DNA from: CAIQQQ01 sp040399685
GTDB lineage: Bacteria; Pseudomonadota; Alphaproteobacteria; Acetobacterales; Acetobacteraceae
Reading direction: 5' to 3'
DNA length: 64,000 bases
NCBI GenBank assembly: GCA_040399685.1
Contig: JBBART010000016.1
Location: 49,550 to 113,549, forward strand
A program made the translations under genes and the position numbers. Shown here one piece after another: positions 18,223 to 27,008 of the stretch; position 1 is the stretch's first letter; the number at the start of each line of letters is the position of its first letter. The notes under the pieces were generated by a model. It saw nothing but the letters and a program-made list of their open reading frames with translations. It was not told where the DNA came from and made no database searches.

Positions 18223-18921
18223 ATGACCGAAACCGCACTGGTGCTGCTGTCCGGCGGCCAGGATTCCACCACGTGCCTGGCCTGGGCGCTGGAGCGGTTC
18301 GACCATGTTGAAACGGTCGGATTCGCCTACGGCCAACGCCACGCGATCGAGCTTGAATGCCGTGAGCCGATCCGGACCGCATTGGCCGAAATCGGTGGCT
18401 GGCGGGCGACGTTGGGGCCGGACCACATGGTGGAACTCGGCCGTTCGCTGGCCGATATCGGCGGCACGGCCATGACCGAGAACGTGGCGATCACCATGGG
18501 GGCCGAAGGGCTTCCGAACACGTTCGTGCCCGGCCGCAACCTGCTGTTCCTCACCTATGCGGCCGCCATCGCCTATCGTCGGGGGCTGAAACGCATCGTT
18601 GGCGGCATGTGTGAGACTGATTTTTCCGGCTATCCCGATTGCCGAGATGACACCATCAAGGCGATGCAATTGGCCCTCAATCTGGGCATGGACCGCCGTT
18701 TCGTGCTGGAAATGCCGCTGATGTGGATCGATAAGGCGCAAACCTGGGCGATGGCCGACACGTTGGGCGGCGCCGCCCTGGTGGATGTCATCACCGAGAA
18801 AACGCATACCTGCTATCTCGGGGATCGGGTGAAACGGAATGAATGGGGATATGGTTGTAATACGTGCCCGGCTTGTGATTTGCGCGCCAATGGCTGGCGC
18901 AAATGGCGTGCTGGGCTGTAG
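18223..18921 (+). CDS. queC: 7-cyano-7-deazaguanine synthase QueC
   Basis: A 232-residue ATP-dependent enzyme making preQ0 from 7-carboxy-7-deazaguanine for queuosine tRNA modification. The PP-loop SGGQDST is at residues 10-16. The zinc site is visible as the Cys cluster CNTCPACDLR near the C-terminus together with CETDFSGYPDC. The ATG at 18223 follows a purine-rich stretch (AAGGATGAAGAGAG). It is divergent from the ThiF/MoeB-like gene with an 84-base gap and stands alone: queD, queE and queF are not adjacent. cysK follows 24 bases later. Confidence 0.95.
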   Translation: MTETALVLLSGGQDSTTCLAWALERFDHVETVGFAYGQRHAIELECREPIRTALAEIGGWRATLGPDHMVELGRSLADIGGTAMTENVAITMGAEGLPNTFVPGRNLLFLTYAAAIAYRRGLKRIVGGMCETDFSGYPDCRDDTIKAMQLALNLGMDRRFVLEMPLMWIDKAQTWAMADTLGGAALVDVITEKTHTCYLGDRVKRNEWGYGCNTCPACDLRANGWRKWRAGL

Positions 18922-18945
18922 AATAACCAAAACAGGAGATCGCCG

Positions 18946-19866
18946 ATGAAAGCCGCCAGCGTTCTGAACACCATCGGCGCCACGCCGCATATTCGCCTCG
19001 CCCGTTTGTTTCCCGATGCCGAAGTGTGGGTGAAGTCCGAGCGGACCAATCCTGGCGGCTCGATCAAGGATCGTATCGCGCTGGCGATGGTCGAAGCAGC
19101 CGAGGCCGATGGCAGCTTGCTGCCGGGTGGCACGATCATCGAGCCGACCTCCGGCAACACCGGCGTGGGCCTGGCGATGGTCGCGGCCGTGAAGGGCTAT
19201 AAGCTTGTGTTGGTGATGCCCGATTCGATGTCGATCGAGCGGCGCTACCTGATGCAGGCGTATGGCGCGAGCTTTGACCTGACTCCACGGGCCGGCGGCA
19301 TGAAGGCCTCCATTGCGCGGGCGCAGGAACTGGTGGCGCAGACGCCGGGTGCCTGGATGCCGCAGCAGTTCGAAAACCCTGCCAACACCGATATCCATGT
19401 TCGCACAACGGCGCTTGAGATCTTGGCCGATTTCCCGGAGGGCCTCGACGCCTTGATCACCGGCGTGGGCACCGGCGGTCACCTCACCGGCTGCGCCCGC
19501 GTGCTGAAGGCGAAGTTCCCGAACCTGAAGGTGTTCGCGGTCGAGCCGACTCAATCGCCGGTGATTTCCGGCGGAGCGCCGGCCCCGCATCCAATTCAGG
19601 GAATCGGCGCCGGGTTCATTCCGGGCAACCTCGATGTGTCGTTGCTGGATGGCGTGATCCAGGTTGAAGCCGAGGCGGCGCGTGAGTTCGCCCGCCAGTC
19701 GGCACGCAAGGAAGGCCTGCTCGTGGGCATTTCGTCTGGCGCCACGCTGGCCGCGATTGCCCAGAAGCTGCCGGAACTGCCGAAAGGCGCCCGGGTGCTG
19801 GGCTTCAACTACGACACTGGCGAGCGCTATCTCTCTGTGCCGGACTTCCTTGTTCCGGCTGCCTGA
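18946..19866 (+). CDS. cysK: Cysteine synthase A (O-acetylserine sulfhydrylase)
   Basis: A 306-residue PLP enzyme producing cysteine from O-acetylserine and sulfide. The PLP lysine is K41 in NPGGSIKDR, the phosphate/substrate loop is PTSGNTG near 67-73, and the cofactor-binding GVGTGGHLTG and SSGATLAA segments are present. Length is typical for CysK. AACAGGAG lies 7 bases before the ATG. The gene ends immediately against the convergent rmuC, with zero spacing. Confidence 0.95.
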   Translation: MKAASVLNTIGATPHIRLARLFPDAEVWVKSERTNPGGSIKDRIALAMVEAAEADGSLLPGGTIIEPTSGNTGVGLAMVAAVKGYKLVLVMPDSMSIERRYLMQAYGASFDLTPRAGGMKASIARAQELVAQTPGAWMPQQFENPANTDIHVRTTALEILADFPEGLDALITGVGTGGHLTGCARVLKAKFPNLKVFAVEPTQSPVISGGAPAPHPIQGIGAGFIPGNLDVSLLDGVIQVEAEAAREFARQSARKEGLLVGISSGATLAAIAQKLPELPKGARVLGFNYDTGERYLSVPDFLVPAA

Positions 19867-21387
19867 TTAATTGACTGTTTCATCCTCGGCGGACTGCTCA
19901 GCGACCAGAGGGCCGTCGAGGCCGAGCAGGAGGTCGGACCGGAAATTGTCGATTGAGTCGATTTTTTGCAGCTTCTTGCCAATGGCACGTTGCCGAACAA
20001 GGGTCGCGCTGATTCCGTTGGACAGCGTGTCGGCCTGCTTCTTCATAGCGGCCAGGGCGTCGCCGAACTTGCTCCACTCCACCTTCACGGCCGCCAGGGT
20101 CTCGCCGATTTCACTGGCTTTCTGTTCCAGCGCCAACGTGACGTAGCTCACACGCAAAGTGTGCAGGAAGGCCGGCAACAGGCTGGGCCCCATGATCATC
20201 ACATGGCTTTCGCGTCTGATGGTCTCGATCAGGCCGGGAACGCGGGCCACTTCGGCAAACAGGCTGTCGCTGGGCAAATAGAGAATTCCAAATTCCAGCG
20301 TGCGCGGGACGGCGATGTATTTGCTGTCAATCCGCCTGGCCTCCAGCCGGATACGCGCCGCCAGCGCGGTGCGTGCGGCCGTCTCGTCATCACGGTTGCC
20401 GGCTTCGTGGGCGGCGAGCAGGCGGCTGTAATCCTCGGTGGGGAATTTGCTGTCGATGGGCAACCAGGCGTGCTCGCCGCCACGGCCAGGAACGCATAGG
20501 GCGAATTCCACCACTTCGCCGCTGCCTTCCTTGACGCGGAAATTCTTCTCGAACGCGCCGACCGGCAGAATATCCGTCAGCATCGCCTCCAATTGGGCCT
20601 CGCCCCAACCGCCGCGTGATTTCACGTTGGAGAATAACCGCTTGAGATCGCCGACCTCACCGGCCACGGTCTGCACTTGGCCGATGGCCTGCTGAACGGA
20701 GGACAGTTGCTCCTGAAGATTGGTGAAGCTGTCCTTGAGCTGCTTTTCCAGCGCGGATTGCAGCTTTTCATCAACAGCCTTGCGCATCTCCTCCAGCTTG
20801 GCCTCGTTTCCGGCGCGCATCGCCTCCAATTGCGTGCCAACGACGCTGCGCAACTGCTCCTGTTCTGTCTTGAGCGTGGCATCGAGGGTGGCGAGGCGTG
20901 TGGCGAAGCTGACCAGGGCGGCTTCGGACGATTCGCGGGTGCGGTCGATGGTTTCCGTCATCTGCGTCCGGAAGGCGAGCAAGGCGGCGTGCATCGCCTC
21001 GTTGCTGGCGATGACGGTTTTGTCGACCGCGTCGAGGCGCTGGCCATGCTGCTCGCCGAAATGGCGCAATGCGGTGTCAACCGCCTCGCGCTGCGTGCGG
21101 CCGAAGCGCTCCAGCCCATCGGATTGGGCGGTAAGGCCGGTCTGAACCTTGTCGAACGCCGCCGAAAGGCCGTCGCGTGCGCTAGCAGCGATTTCGCGTC
21201 GCAGGCCCTGGTCCAATTCGATGAAGGCCCGGCGCAGTGCGTCGGAATCCTCGCGCCGCCGTTGGTCCAGACCAGCGATGCGGCCGCCTTGTAAAAACAC
21301 CAACAGCGCGGCGAGCAGAGCACAAATCGCCGCGACGATCGCTGCAATGGCCGTCAGTTGCTCAATTGCGAATGGAAATTCGAACAT
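19867..21387 (-). CDS. rmuC: DNA recombination protein RmuC
   Basis: A 506-residue protein: N-terminal TM helix (about 12-32), a long coiled coil (about 40-235, with repeated LxxxLDxT/ELEExR patterns), then the RmuC nuclease-like domain (about 245-450) with SRGGWGEAQLEAMLTDILP, PIDSKFPTEDYSRLL and YLPSDSLFAEV, all highly conserved. RmuC limits inversions at short inverted repeats; its PD-(D/E)xK-like core is a family prediction. The start places the TM segment at the N-terminus as usual. Confidence 0.94.
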   Translation of the reverse strand: MFEFPFAIEQLTAIAAIVAAICALLAALLVFLQGGRIAGLDQRRREDSDALRRAFIELDQGLRREIAASARDGLSAAFDKVQTGLTAQSDGLERFGRTQREAVDTALRHFGEQHGQRLDAVDKTVIASNEAMHAALLAFRTQMTETIDRTRESSEAALVSFATRLATLDATLKTEQEQLRSVVGTQLEAMRAGNEAKLEEMRKAVDEKLQSALEKQLKDSFTNLQEQLSSVQQAIGQVQTVAGEVGDLKRLFSNVKSRGGWGEAQLEAMLTDILPVGAFEKNFRVKEGSGEVVEFALCVPGRGGEHAWLPIDSKFPTEDYSRLLAAHEAGNRDDETAARTALAARIRLEARRIDSKYIAVPRTLEFGILYLPSDSLFAEVARVPGLIETIRRESHVMIMGPSLLPAFLHTLRVSYVTLALEQKASEIGETLAAVKVEWSKFGDALAAMKKQADTLSNGISATLVRQRAIGKKLQKIDSIDNFRSDLLLGLDGPLVAEQSAEDETVN

Positions 21388-21428
21388 GATGTGCTGCTGT
21401 CGCGCCTGGCGCCGCTATCGCGGCGTGG

Positions 21429-22640
21429 TCAGTTGCGGGCCAACTGGCCGGCCTCGGGGCGGATGAGCAGGCAGACCAGCTTTCGTTTGGTCAATGTCGA
21501 ACAGGTTCCGCTTGCTTCCGCGGCGCTGAGCCCGATCAATTGGGCGCGCCATGTGGTGCGGCCTTGCACAAACGCGGATTCAACCCGGACTTGCCCGACA
21601 TCGGCAAGCTTGCGGGCATTGGTCGCAGCGGTCCGGGCGGCTGCCTCGGTCGAGTATGCCCCCACTTGGACAGCCCAGCGGGATTGTGCAGCACGTGGTG
21701 CCGCCATCACGGGCGGCATGATGGCGGCACTGGCCTGCGGAACGATAGGTTGGCGTGGTGGTTCGTGGCGGGTGGTCATCACGGGTTGGGGCACATCCAT
21801 TGCCTCGAACCCTTGATTGAGCAGAACCGCCATATGCAGGTCGCGCTCCAAGGCGCGGCCGGCGCCCATGACGACGCCCACAAGCCGCACATCAGATCGC
21901 ACGGCGGAGGTGACCAAATTGAAGCCGGAGGCCGTGATAAAGCCGGTCTTGATTCCGTCGGCGCCCGGATAGGTTTCCAGAAGGTGGTCGTGATTTTGGA
22001 TCACTTTCCCATGGAAACGAAAATTTGGCGTTGAAAAATAACGATACTCCTGCGGAAAATCAGCAATCAGCCGACGGCCCAGGGTTGCCATGTCCCGCGC
22101 TGTTGAAATCTGCTCAACATCCGGAAGGCCGGAGGCGTTGCGGAATGTGGTGCGCGTCATGCCCAGGGCGCGCGCCCGCAGCGTCATCATCTGTGCAAAC
22201 GTGGCTTCGTCTCCGCCCAGCAATTCGCCCAAGGCGGCGGCGGCATCGTTAGCGGATTTTGTCACCAACCCAAGAATTGCCTGCTCAACAGACAGCTTGG
22301 TGCCAGGCATGAGCCCGAGTTTGGAAGGGCTCATGGAGCTTGCGTGTGGACTGATGGGCACCAGGGTTGTGAGGGAAATGCGGCGATCCCTGTTCGCCTC
22401 GAACACCATATACAGTGTCATCATCTTGGTGAGGCTGGCCGGATGGCGCGGCTCATCCGCGTTGATGGCCGAAATTTCGTGCCCGTTGCGGGCGTCCACC
22501 ACGATCGAGCTGTAACGGTCCGAACCGATCTGCGCATGCGCCTGTCGCCCAGACAGCGCCACTGCGGCGATGAGGGAGACACAAACGAACAGGATTCGAC
22601 TTCTGGACAAAGTGCCGTTTGCCCTCGCTCCGATATTCAT
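21429..22640 (-). CDS. D-alanyl-D-alanine carboxypeptidase with C-terminal SPOR domain
   Basis: A 403-residue penicillin-binding protein of the DacA/DacF class that trims peptidoglycan pentapeptides in the periplasm. Signal peptide about 1-37 (cleavage near AHA-Q). The active-site triad of motifs is intact: SLTK (Ser69-Lys72), SAN (129-131) and KTG (232-234). A SPOR domain (about 323-400, WAVQVGAYSTEAAARTAA) should bind denuded septal glycan and target the enzyme to division sites. Its upstream region carries a CtrA-like half-site and a GANTC site (separate entry). Confidence 0.93.
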   Translation of the reverse strand: MNIGARANGTLSRSRILFVCVSLIAAVALSGRQAHAQIGSDRYSSIVVDARNGHEISAINADEPRHPASLTKMMTLYMVFEANRDRRISLTTLVPISPHASSMSPSKLGLMPGTKLSVEQAILGLVTKSANDAAAALGELLGGDEATFAQMMTLRARALGMTRTTFRNASGLPDVEQISTARDMATLGRRLIADFPQEYRYFSTPNFRFHGKVIQNHDHLLETYPGADGIKTGFITASGFNLVTSAVRSDVRLVGVVMGAGRALERDLHMAVLLNQGFEAMDVPQPVMTTRHEPPRQPIVPQASAAIMPPVMAAPRAAQSRWAVQVGAYSTEAAARTAATNARKLADVGQVRVESAFVQGRTTWRAQLIGLSAAEASGTCSTLTKRKLVCLLIRPEAGQLARN

Positions 22641-22710
22641 AGACGCGGGATCCTTGGTAGTTCGGCAACTTAGTAGCGGTGATCGTAAGCTGTCCAGCGA
22701 TAACGCAGTC

Positions 22711-22738
22711 GTTAACCATCATGATTCAAAGGGTTAAC
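22711..22738. promoter_or_regulatory. Putative CtrA-like half-site, GANTC methylation site and inverted GTTAACC repeat
   Basis: GTTAACC (22711-22717) and GGTTAAC (22732-22738) form an inverted repeat spaced by 21 bases, two helical turns. The left arm extends into TTAACCAT (22712-22719), identical to the CtrA half-site described in Caulobacter. Between the arms is GATTC (22723-22727), a GANTC target of CcrM-type methylases. The block lies 71-98 bases before the carboxypeptidase ATG (22640). Function is inferred by motif match only. Confidence 0.4.
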
Positions 22739-22766
22739 CTGTGGAGCACTCTTGTTATCAAATTGT

Positions 22767-22806
22767 TGCGGTGCACAAAAACACTTGTTTTTGTTTGTGC
22801 GGTGCA
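22767..22806. promoter_or_regulatory. Regulatory repeat cluster upstream of phasin gene
   Basis: Two direct copies of TGCGGTGCA (22767-22775 and 22798-22806) are 31 bases apart, about three helical turns. Between and partly overlapping them is a perfect 9-bp inverted repeat, ACAAAAACA (22775-22783) and TGTTTTTGT (22786-22794), with a 2-base centre. The arrangement suggests a protein-binding site in the divergent region between the carboxypeptidase and the phasin; the TGC-rich copies fit the kind of sequence bound by PhaR. Confidence 0.4.
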
Positions 22807-22819
22807 ATATAAATCGTCT

Positions 22820-22834
22820 TGCTGCAGTGCAGCA
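22820..22834. promoter_or_regulatory. Putative PhaR operator upstream of phasin gene
   Basis: A perfect palindrome TGCTGC-AGT-GCAGCA. Its core CTGC-N3-GCAG (22822-22832) matches the CTGCN3-4GCAG pattern reported for the polyhydroxyalkanoate regulator PhaR. It lies 124 bases before the phasin ATG. PhaR represses phasin genes until granules titrate it away; no phaR gene is in the window, so this is inferred from the motif. Confidence 0.5.
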
Positions 22835-22958
22835 TAATCGGCGTGAGTGTCGAATTCGCGGTGTCGGCCAGGCGGAATGGCAGGGCGAATACGGTCTCGC
22901 ATCGGTTAGAGGGAACTAAACAACCGTCAGTCATGGGCGGTGCGCGAGGAGTGAAAAG

Positions 22959-23570
22959 ATGGCGGCCAAGAAAAGCGTGATACGTCCCGGCCGAAGCGTC
23001 ACGCGGACGATTGTCCCCCTCAAGGCTAACCCGGTTGACGAGGCCAATTTCGAGCCTGCTCCGGTCGAGGCGACTGAAATTTCTCCCATCGAGGATATTG
23101 TGGCGATTAGCCCTGTACTCGAGGCAATGACAACGACCATGGCGGACGTGCCTAGCATTGCCGGCGTGATGACTGATCTCAAGAAAACCCAAACAGAGGT
23201 AAAATCGCACATGGAAAACACAATGAAGTCAACCGAAGAGATGGTTTCGTTCGGTCAGGGCAATGTTGAAGCCGTCATGAAGTCCAGCCAGATCTGGGCC
23301 ACTGGTATGCAAGACCTGAGCAAGCATTTCGCAGCCACCGCGCAGGCCCAGCTCGACGAGACGATGGCCACGCTGAAGGCGCTGTCATCGGTGAAGTCGC
23401 TGAAAGAAGCGCTGGAACTGCAGTCCACGCTCGCCAAGACCGCCATGGAAAAGATGATGGCCGAGGGCGGCAAGCTCACCGACGCTTCGATGAAGCTGGC
23501 CGAGCAGGCCATCGCGCCGATCACCGCGCGCGTGACGCTGGCCACCGAGAAGTTCGGCCGCACTGCCTGA
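22959..23570 (+). CDS. Phasin family protein
   Basis: A 203-residue granule-associated protein. The N-terminal 75 residues are variable; the phasin_2-like helical region follows (about 85-200): MENTMKSTEEMVSFGQGNVEAVMKSSQIWATGMQDLSKHF (in parts) and later FGR at the C-terminus, rich in Ala/Met/Lys amphipathic helix. Phasins coat polyhydroxyalkanoate granules. The ATG is preceded by GAGGAG with 8-base spacing. No PHA synthase or depolymerase is in view. A perfect terminator follows, so it is monocistronic. Confidence 0.9.
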   Translation: MAAKKSVIRPGRSVTRTIVPLKANPVDEANFEPAPVEATEISPIEDIVAISPVLEAMTTTMADVPSIAGVMTDLKKTQTEVKSHMENTMKSTEEMVSFGQGNVEAVMKSSQIWATGMQDLSKHFAATAQAQLDETMATLKALSSVKSLKEALELQSTLAKTAMEKMMAEGGKLTDASMKLAEQAIAPITARVTLATEKFGRTA

Positions 23571-23603
23571 AGGCGCAGCCCTCACGGGCAACGCCGATGA
23601 TGG

Positions 23604-23637
23604 AATGGCCCCGGGCGAAAGCCCGGGGCCATTTTGC
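23604..23637. terminator. Rho-independent terminator after phasin gene
   Basis: A perfect 13-bp stem: AATGGCCCCGGGC (23604-23616) pairs with GCCCGGGGCCATT (23621-23633) around a GAAA tetraloop, followed by TTGCGTT. It lies 34 bases beyond the phasin stop. Confidence 0.88.
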
Positions 23638-23817
23638 GTTCCGGGTGTTACATCCGGCGTCTAACGGCGCTTTCGGGGCATCAATAAGCTTTTCGAGACG
23701 GGGATTATTCGGATATTCTATAGACTATACAGGTCTGCAACGTGGACAACGGGGCTATCCGGCCCCATCTCTGCGCCCAACGCAGTTCACGCGGCCAGGA
23801 ACAATCGGTTGCCTTTC

Positions 23818-24234
23818 ATGCACGATACGACGTCTGACTTTTTGGCTTCCTCTCTGACGCCGCGGCTGGTGCCGCTGCCGATTACGGCCGTCCGACGTGA
23901 GGATGGCGGCGAAGGCAACAATCCGCCCGATGGCGGCAACCCCAACATCGGGGTGGTCACCAAAACGCGCACGCGCACGCGCAAGCCGGCGATGTACAAG
24001 GTTTTGATGCTCAACGACGACTACACGCCGATGGAATTCGTCGTCCACGTGCTGGAGCGGTTCTTCCAGAAGAACCGCGAGGAATCGACCCGTATCATGC
24101 TGCATGTGCATCGTCGCGGCGTGGGCGTGTGCGGGGTGTTCACCTATGAGGTTGCCGAGACGAAGGTGACGCAGGTGATGGACCTTGCGCGGCAGAACCA
24201 GCACCCGCTTCAGTGCACGATCGAGAAAGACTGA
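23818..24234 (+). CDS. clpS: ATP-dependent Clp protease adaptor ClpS
   Basis: A 138-residue adaptor that delivers N-degron substrates to ClpAP. The ClpS core (about 58-136) shows MYKVLMLNDDYTPMEFVVHV, with the Asn-Asp pair and Met of the N-degron pocket, and GVGVCGVFTYEVAETKV. The N-terminal extension (about 55 residues, with RTRTRK) is longer than in E. coli. The ATG at 23818 lacks a good ribosome site; a TTG at 23809 has AGGA 8 bases upstream and may be the true start. clpA is not downstream; the next gene is on the other strand. Confidence 0.93.
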   Translation: MHDTTSDFLASSLTPRLVPLPITAVRREDGGEGNNPPDGGNPNIGVVTKTRTRTRKPAMYKVLMLNDDYTPMEFVVHVLERFFQKNREESTRIMLHVHRRGVGVCGVFTYEVAETKVTQVMDLARQNQHPLQCTIEKD

Positions 24235-24255
24235 CCGCGCCGGTCTGGATTCCGG

Positions 24256-25497
24256 TTAGGCGACTTCCTTTGCGGCCGTGGCGCGTTCCAGCGCCCCCAG
24301 ATCCAACCGGAGCAAGCGTGGCGCCAGGGACGCGGTGGCGCCCACGACTCCGAGCGTGATCAGGCCACCCATCCAGACGGCCGCCACCGGGCCGATGGCT
24401 GCGGCCAGCATGCCGCTTTCGAAATCGCCCAGCTCGTTGGACGAGTTGATGAACACCATCCGCACCGCGGCAATCCGCCCGCGCATCGGCCCGGGCGCGA
24501 TCAGCCGCAGGATGGCCTGACGCACGATCACGCTGACGCCGTCACAGGCGCCGGCGATCATCAAGGCCGCGAAAGACAGGGCAAAGCTGGTGGATAGCGC
24601 GAAGGTGATGATGGCGATTCCGAATCCGGCAATGGCTGCGTGAAACGCCAGCCCGGCATGGGCGCGGGGGGGATTGCGCACCGCGATCAGCATGGCCGTC
24701 AACGAGCCGACCGCCATGGCCGCACGCAGCAGGCCGAATCCGGTGGCGCCCACATGCAGGATGTCGGTGGCGAAGATGGGCAGCAGGGCCGTGGCGCCGC
24801 CGAAGAACACGGCAAACAGGTCGAGCGCCATCGAGCCGACCAGGATCTGGTCTGACGCGACATACCGAAGCCCTTCGGCGATTCGCGCCAGCACGCCATC
24901 TCCCTTCGCGCGCGGCAGAGCCTGGCGGTTTGGCACCGCGATGGCGATGATCGTGGCGGATATCGCAAAAAATGCGGCGATGGCGGCATAGGTGACGCCG
25001 GGGCCGGCGATGTCGAACAGCAGGCTGCCCAACACCGGGCCTGCCAAACCGCCTGCCTGGGACGCTGAACCCAGAATCGATGCTCCCCGCAGCGCGCGTG
25101 ATGCCGGGACGATCTCGCCCTCCAGCCCGGACGCTGCGGGCGAGGCGAAGGCGGCCGTGCAACCCAGCAGGAACCCGGCCGCGTACAGAATGGGCACCAT
25201 CAGGCCGGGGGCCGCAAAATCCCCGAAAGCCAGCATCCCGCACAGTACCACATAGGTGCTGCGGGCGATGAGGGTGACAACCCATCGGCTATGCCGGTCC
25301 GCGATTACGCCGCCATACAGAACGAGTGTGATGGCAGGCAGTGCCTGCGTTAGCCCGAACCAGCCCAGGCTCAGCGGGTCCCGCGTGAGTTGGTAGAGGT
25401 GATAACCGAGCAGGACGGACAAGCCGGCGCCGGCCAGTCGTGCAAGCGATTGAGCGGCGACGAAGGCGCGAAACGCCGGTGGAAATGCCTCAGCCAC
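24256..25497 (-). CDS. MFS transporter (DHA3/EntS-like)
   Basis: A 413-residue 12-TM inner-membrane transporter of the MFS class resembling DHA3/enterobactin-exporter-type proteins: YGGVIADRHSRW (A-loop like motif near 58-69), AFFGGATALLPIFATDIL in the second half. Substrate is unknown. It lies 11 bases upstream of the LysE-type gene's stop on the same strand, so it is downstream of that gene and probably co-transcribed. Confidence 0.85.
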   Translation of the reverse strand: MAEAFPPAFRAFVAAQSLARLAGAGLSVLLGYHLYQLTRDPLSLGWFGLTQALPAITLVLYGGVIADRHSRWVVTLIARSTYVVLCGMLAFGDFAAPGLMVPILYAAGFLLGCTAAFASPAASGLEGEIVPASRALRGASILGSASQAGGLAGPVLGSLLFDIAGPGVTYAAIAAFFAISATIIAIAVPNRQALPRAKGDGVLARIAEGLRYVASDQILVGSMALDLFAVFFGGATALLPIFATDILHVGATGFGLLRAAMAVGSLTAMLIAVRNPPRAHAGLAFHAAIAGFGIAIITFALSTSFALSFAALMIAGACDGVSVIVRQAILRLIAPGPMRGRIAAVRMVFINSSNELGDFESGMLAAAIGPVAAVWMGGLITLGVVGATASLAPRLLRLDLGALERATAAKEVA

Positions 25498-25508
25498 GCG
25501 CCCGCCTG

Positions 25509-26144
25509 TCAGATGAATCGGTTGATCAGTTCAACCGCGACCGGCCACAAACTCAGCACAAGCAGCAACGCCATGCCAATGTTGAAACGACGGACGACCA
25601 CGGGGTTGGACAGATACCGCCGCAGCCACACGCCGAACAGGGCCCATATCGATACGGAGGGCAAATTGATCACGCCGAACACCAATGCGACGATCAGAAT
25701 GCTCTGATTGAACTGATCCGGCAGCGTGTAGGCGCCGATCGCGGTCACGGCCATGGCCCAGGCTTTGGGGTTCACCCATTGAAAAGCCGCAGCCTGCAGG
25801 AAAGTCATGGGGCTGGCCGTCTGGCGACCTTCGCCGATGGTGCCGCTATGGGCGATTTTCCAGGCGAGCCACAGCATATAGGCCGTGCCCGCGGCCTTGA
25901 TGACCCAGGTCACCCGAGGGATTGCGGCGGCGACCTGGCTGAAACCCAGGCCAACCAGAACCACCATCAGCATGAACCCGGAGCCGATGCCGAGCATATG
26001 TGGCACCGTCCGCCACAGCCCGAAATTTACACCTGATGCGAGAAGCATGAGGTTGTTGGGCCCCGGGGTGATCGATGTCGCGAAGGCAAATGCCGTCAAC
26101 GCCAGCAGGATGTCCGGACTGAGGATCAATTCTGCATGCCCCAT
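25509..26144 (-). CDS. LysE/RhtB family exporter
   Basis: A 211-residue, six-TM amino-acid exporter family protein. The family motif is seen as SITPGPNNLMLLASGVNFG (about 22-40) and the conserved QWVNPKAWAMA near 115-125. Start ATG 26144 overlaps the 3' end of the upstream NitT-type permease by 19 bases. An upstream in-frame extension to 26216 would lie wholly inside that permease gene. Likely exports a small amino compound; substrate unknown. Confidence 0.9.
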   Translation of the reverse strand: MGHAELILSPDILLALTAFAFATSITPGPNNLMLLASGVNFGLWRTVPHMLGIGSGFMLMVVLVGLGFSQVAAAIPRVTWVIKAAGTAYMLWLAWKIAHSGTIGEGRQTASPMTFLQAAAFQWVNPKAWAMAVTAIGAYTLPDQFNQSILIVALVFGVINLPSVSIWALFGVWLRRYLSNPVVVRRFNIGMALLLVLSLWPVAVELINRFI

Positions 26145-26998
26145 CGTCGGATGGTGCGGCGCTCGATGAAGCGGAACACCAGGTTCTCCATCGCCAGGCC
26201 GATCATGATCACGCACAGCAGGCCCGCGAACACCGCAGGGATTTCCAACTGGTTCTTGTTCTCAAAGATGAACCAGCCCAGGCCGCCTTTGCCGGAACTG
26301 ACGCCAAACACCAACTCGGCGGCGATCAGCGTGCGCCATGCGAAGGCCCAGCCGACCTTCAGGCCGGTGAGGATCGATGGGAACGCGGCAGGCACAAGAA
26401 TTTTGACCACATAGGAAAGGCTGCCGAGGCCGTAGTTGCGGCCCACCATCCGCAGCGTGGGGCTCACGCCCATGAAGCCCGCATGCATGTTCAGGGCAAC
26501 CACCCACAGCACCGAGTGCACCAGCACGAACACCAGGCTGCCTGTGCCCAGGCCAAACCACAGCAGCGCCAGCGGCAACAGCGCGATGGCGGGCAGGGGG
26601 TTGAACATCGAGGTCAGCGTTTCGAGAAAATCGTTGCCGATCCGCGTGGTGATGGCCAGCACCGACAGCACTGTCGCCAGCGCGACGCCGGAGACATAGC
26701 CGATGATCAGCACCTGCAGCGAGGCCCAGGCGCGGGCAGGCAGCTTGCCGTTCGCGACATTTTCGATGAACGCATCCATCGTATCGAGAAAGGACGGAAA
26801 CAGCAGCGTGTTGTCTGACAGCGCGCCATAGACCTGCCAGATGCCGGCCAGGATGGCGATGATGAGGGTCTTGCGCAGCCAGCCACGGTTCCACAGCCGT
26901 TCCCATGCGGGAATGGGCCGCTCGACGGCGTCTGCGTCGGTGAAGTGCTTGACGTCGTAGAAGACGTCCGGACGAGGCGGGGAGACGGGGGCGTTCAT
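26126..26998 (-). CDS. NitT/TauT-type ABC transporter permease
   Basis: A 290-residue SsuC/TauC-type permease with about six TM helices (first about 35-60). The EAA-like loop MVGRNYGLGSLSYVVKILVPAAFPSILTG (in part, near 178-205) and the C-terminal MENLVFRFIERRTIRRW match this family. The ATG at 26998 is preceded by GAGGA at 7-base spacing, so the ATG two codons upstream is unlikely. It forms an operon with the ATPase (10 bases upstream) and overlaps the LysE-type gene downstream. Confidence 0.92.
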   Translation of the reverse strand: MNAPVSPPRPDVFYDVKHFTDADAVERPIPAWERLWNRGWLRKTLIIAILAGIWQVYGALSDNTLLFPSFLDTMDAFIENVANGKLPARAWASLQVLIIGYVSGVALATVLSVLAITTRIGNDFLETLTSMFNPLPAIALLPLALLWFGLGTGSLVFVLVHSVLWVVALNMHAGFMGVSPTLRMVGRNYGLGSLSYVVKILVPAAFPSILTGLKVGWAFAWRTLIAAELVFGVSSGKGGLGWFIFENKNQLEIPAVFAGLLCVIMIGLAMENLVFRFIERRTIRRWGMQN

Positions 26999-27008
26999 AA
27001 CCATTTCC

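Noticed and set aside
17344..19590. A 748-codon minus-strand frame across queC and cysK
   Set aside because: Only its last 264 codons (ThiF/MoeB-like) make sense; the upstream part is the shadow of the plus-strand queC and cysK.
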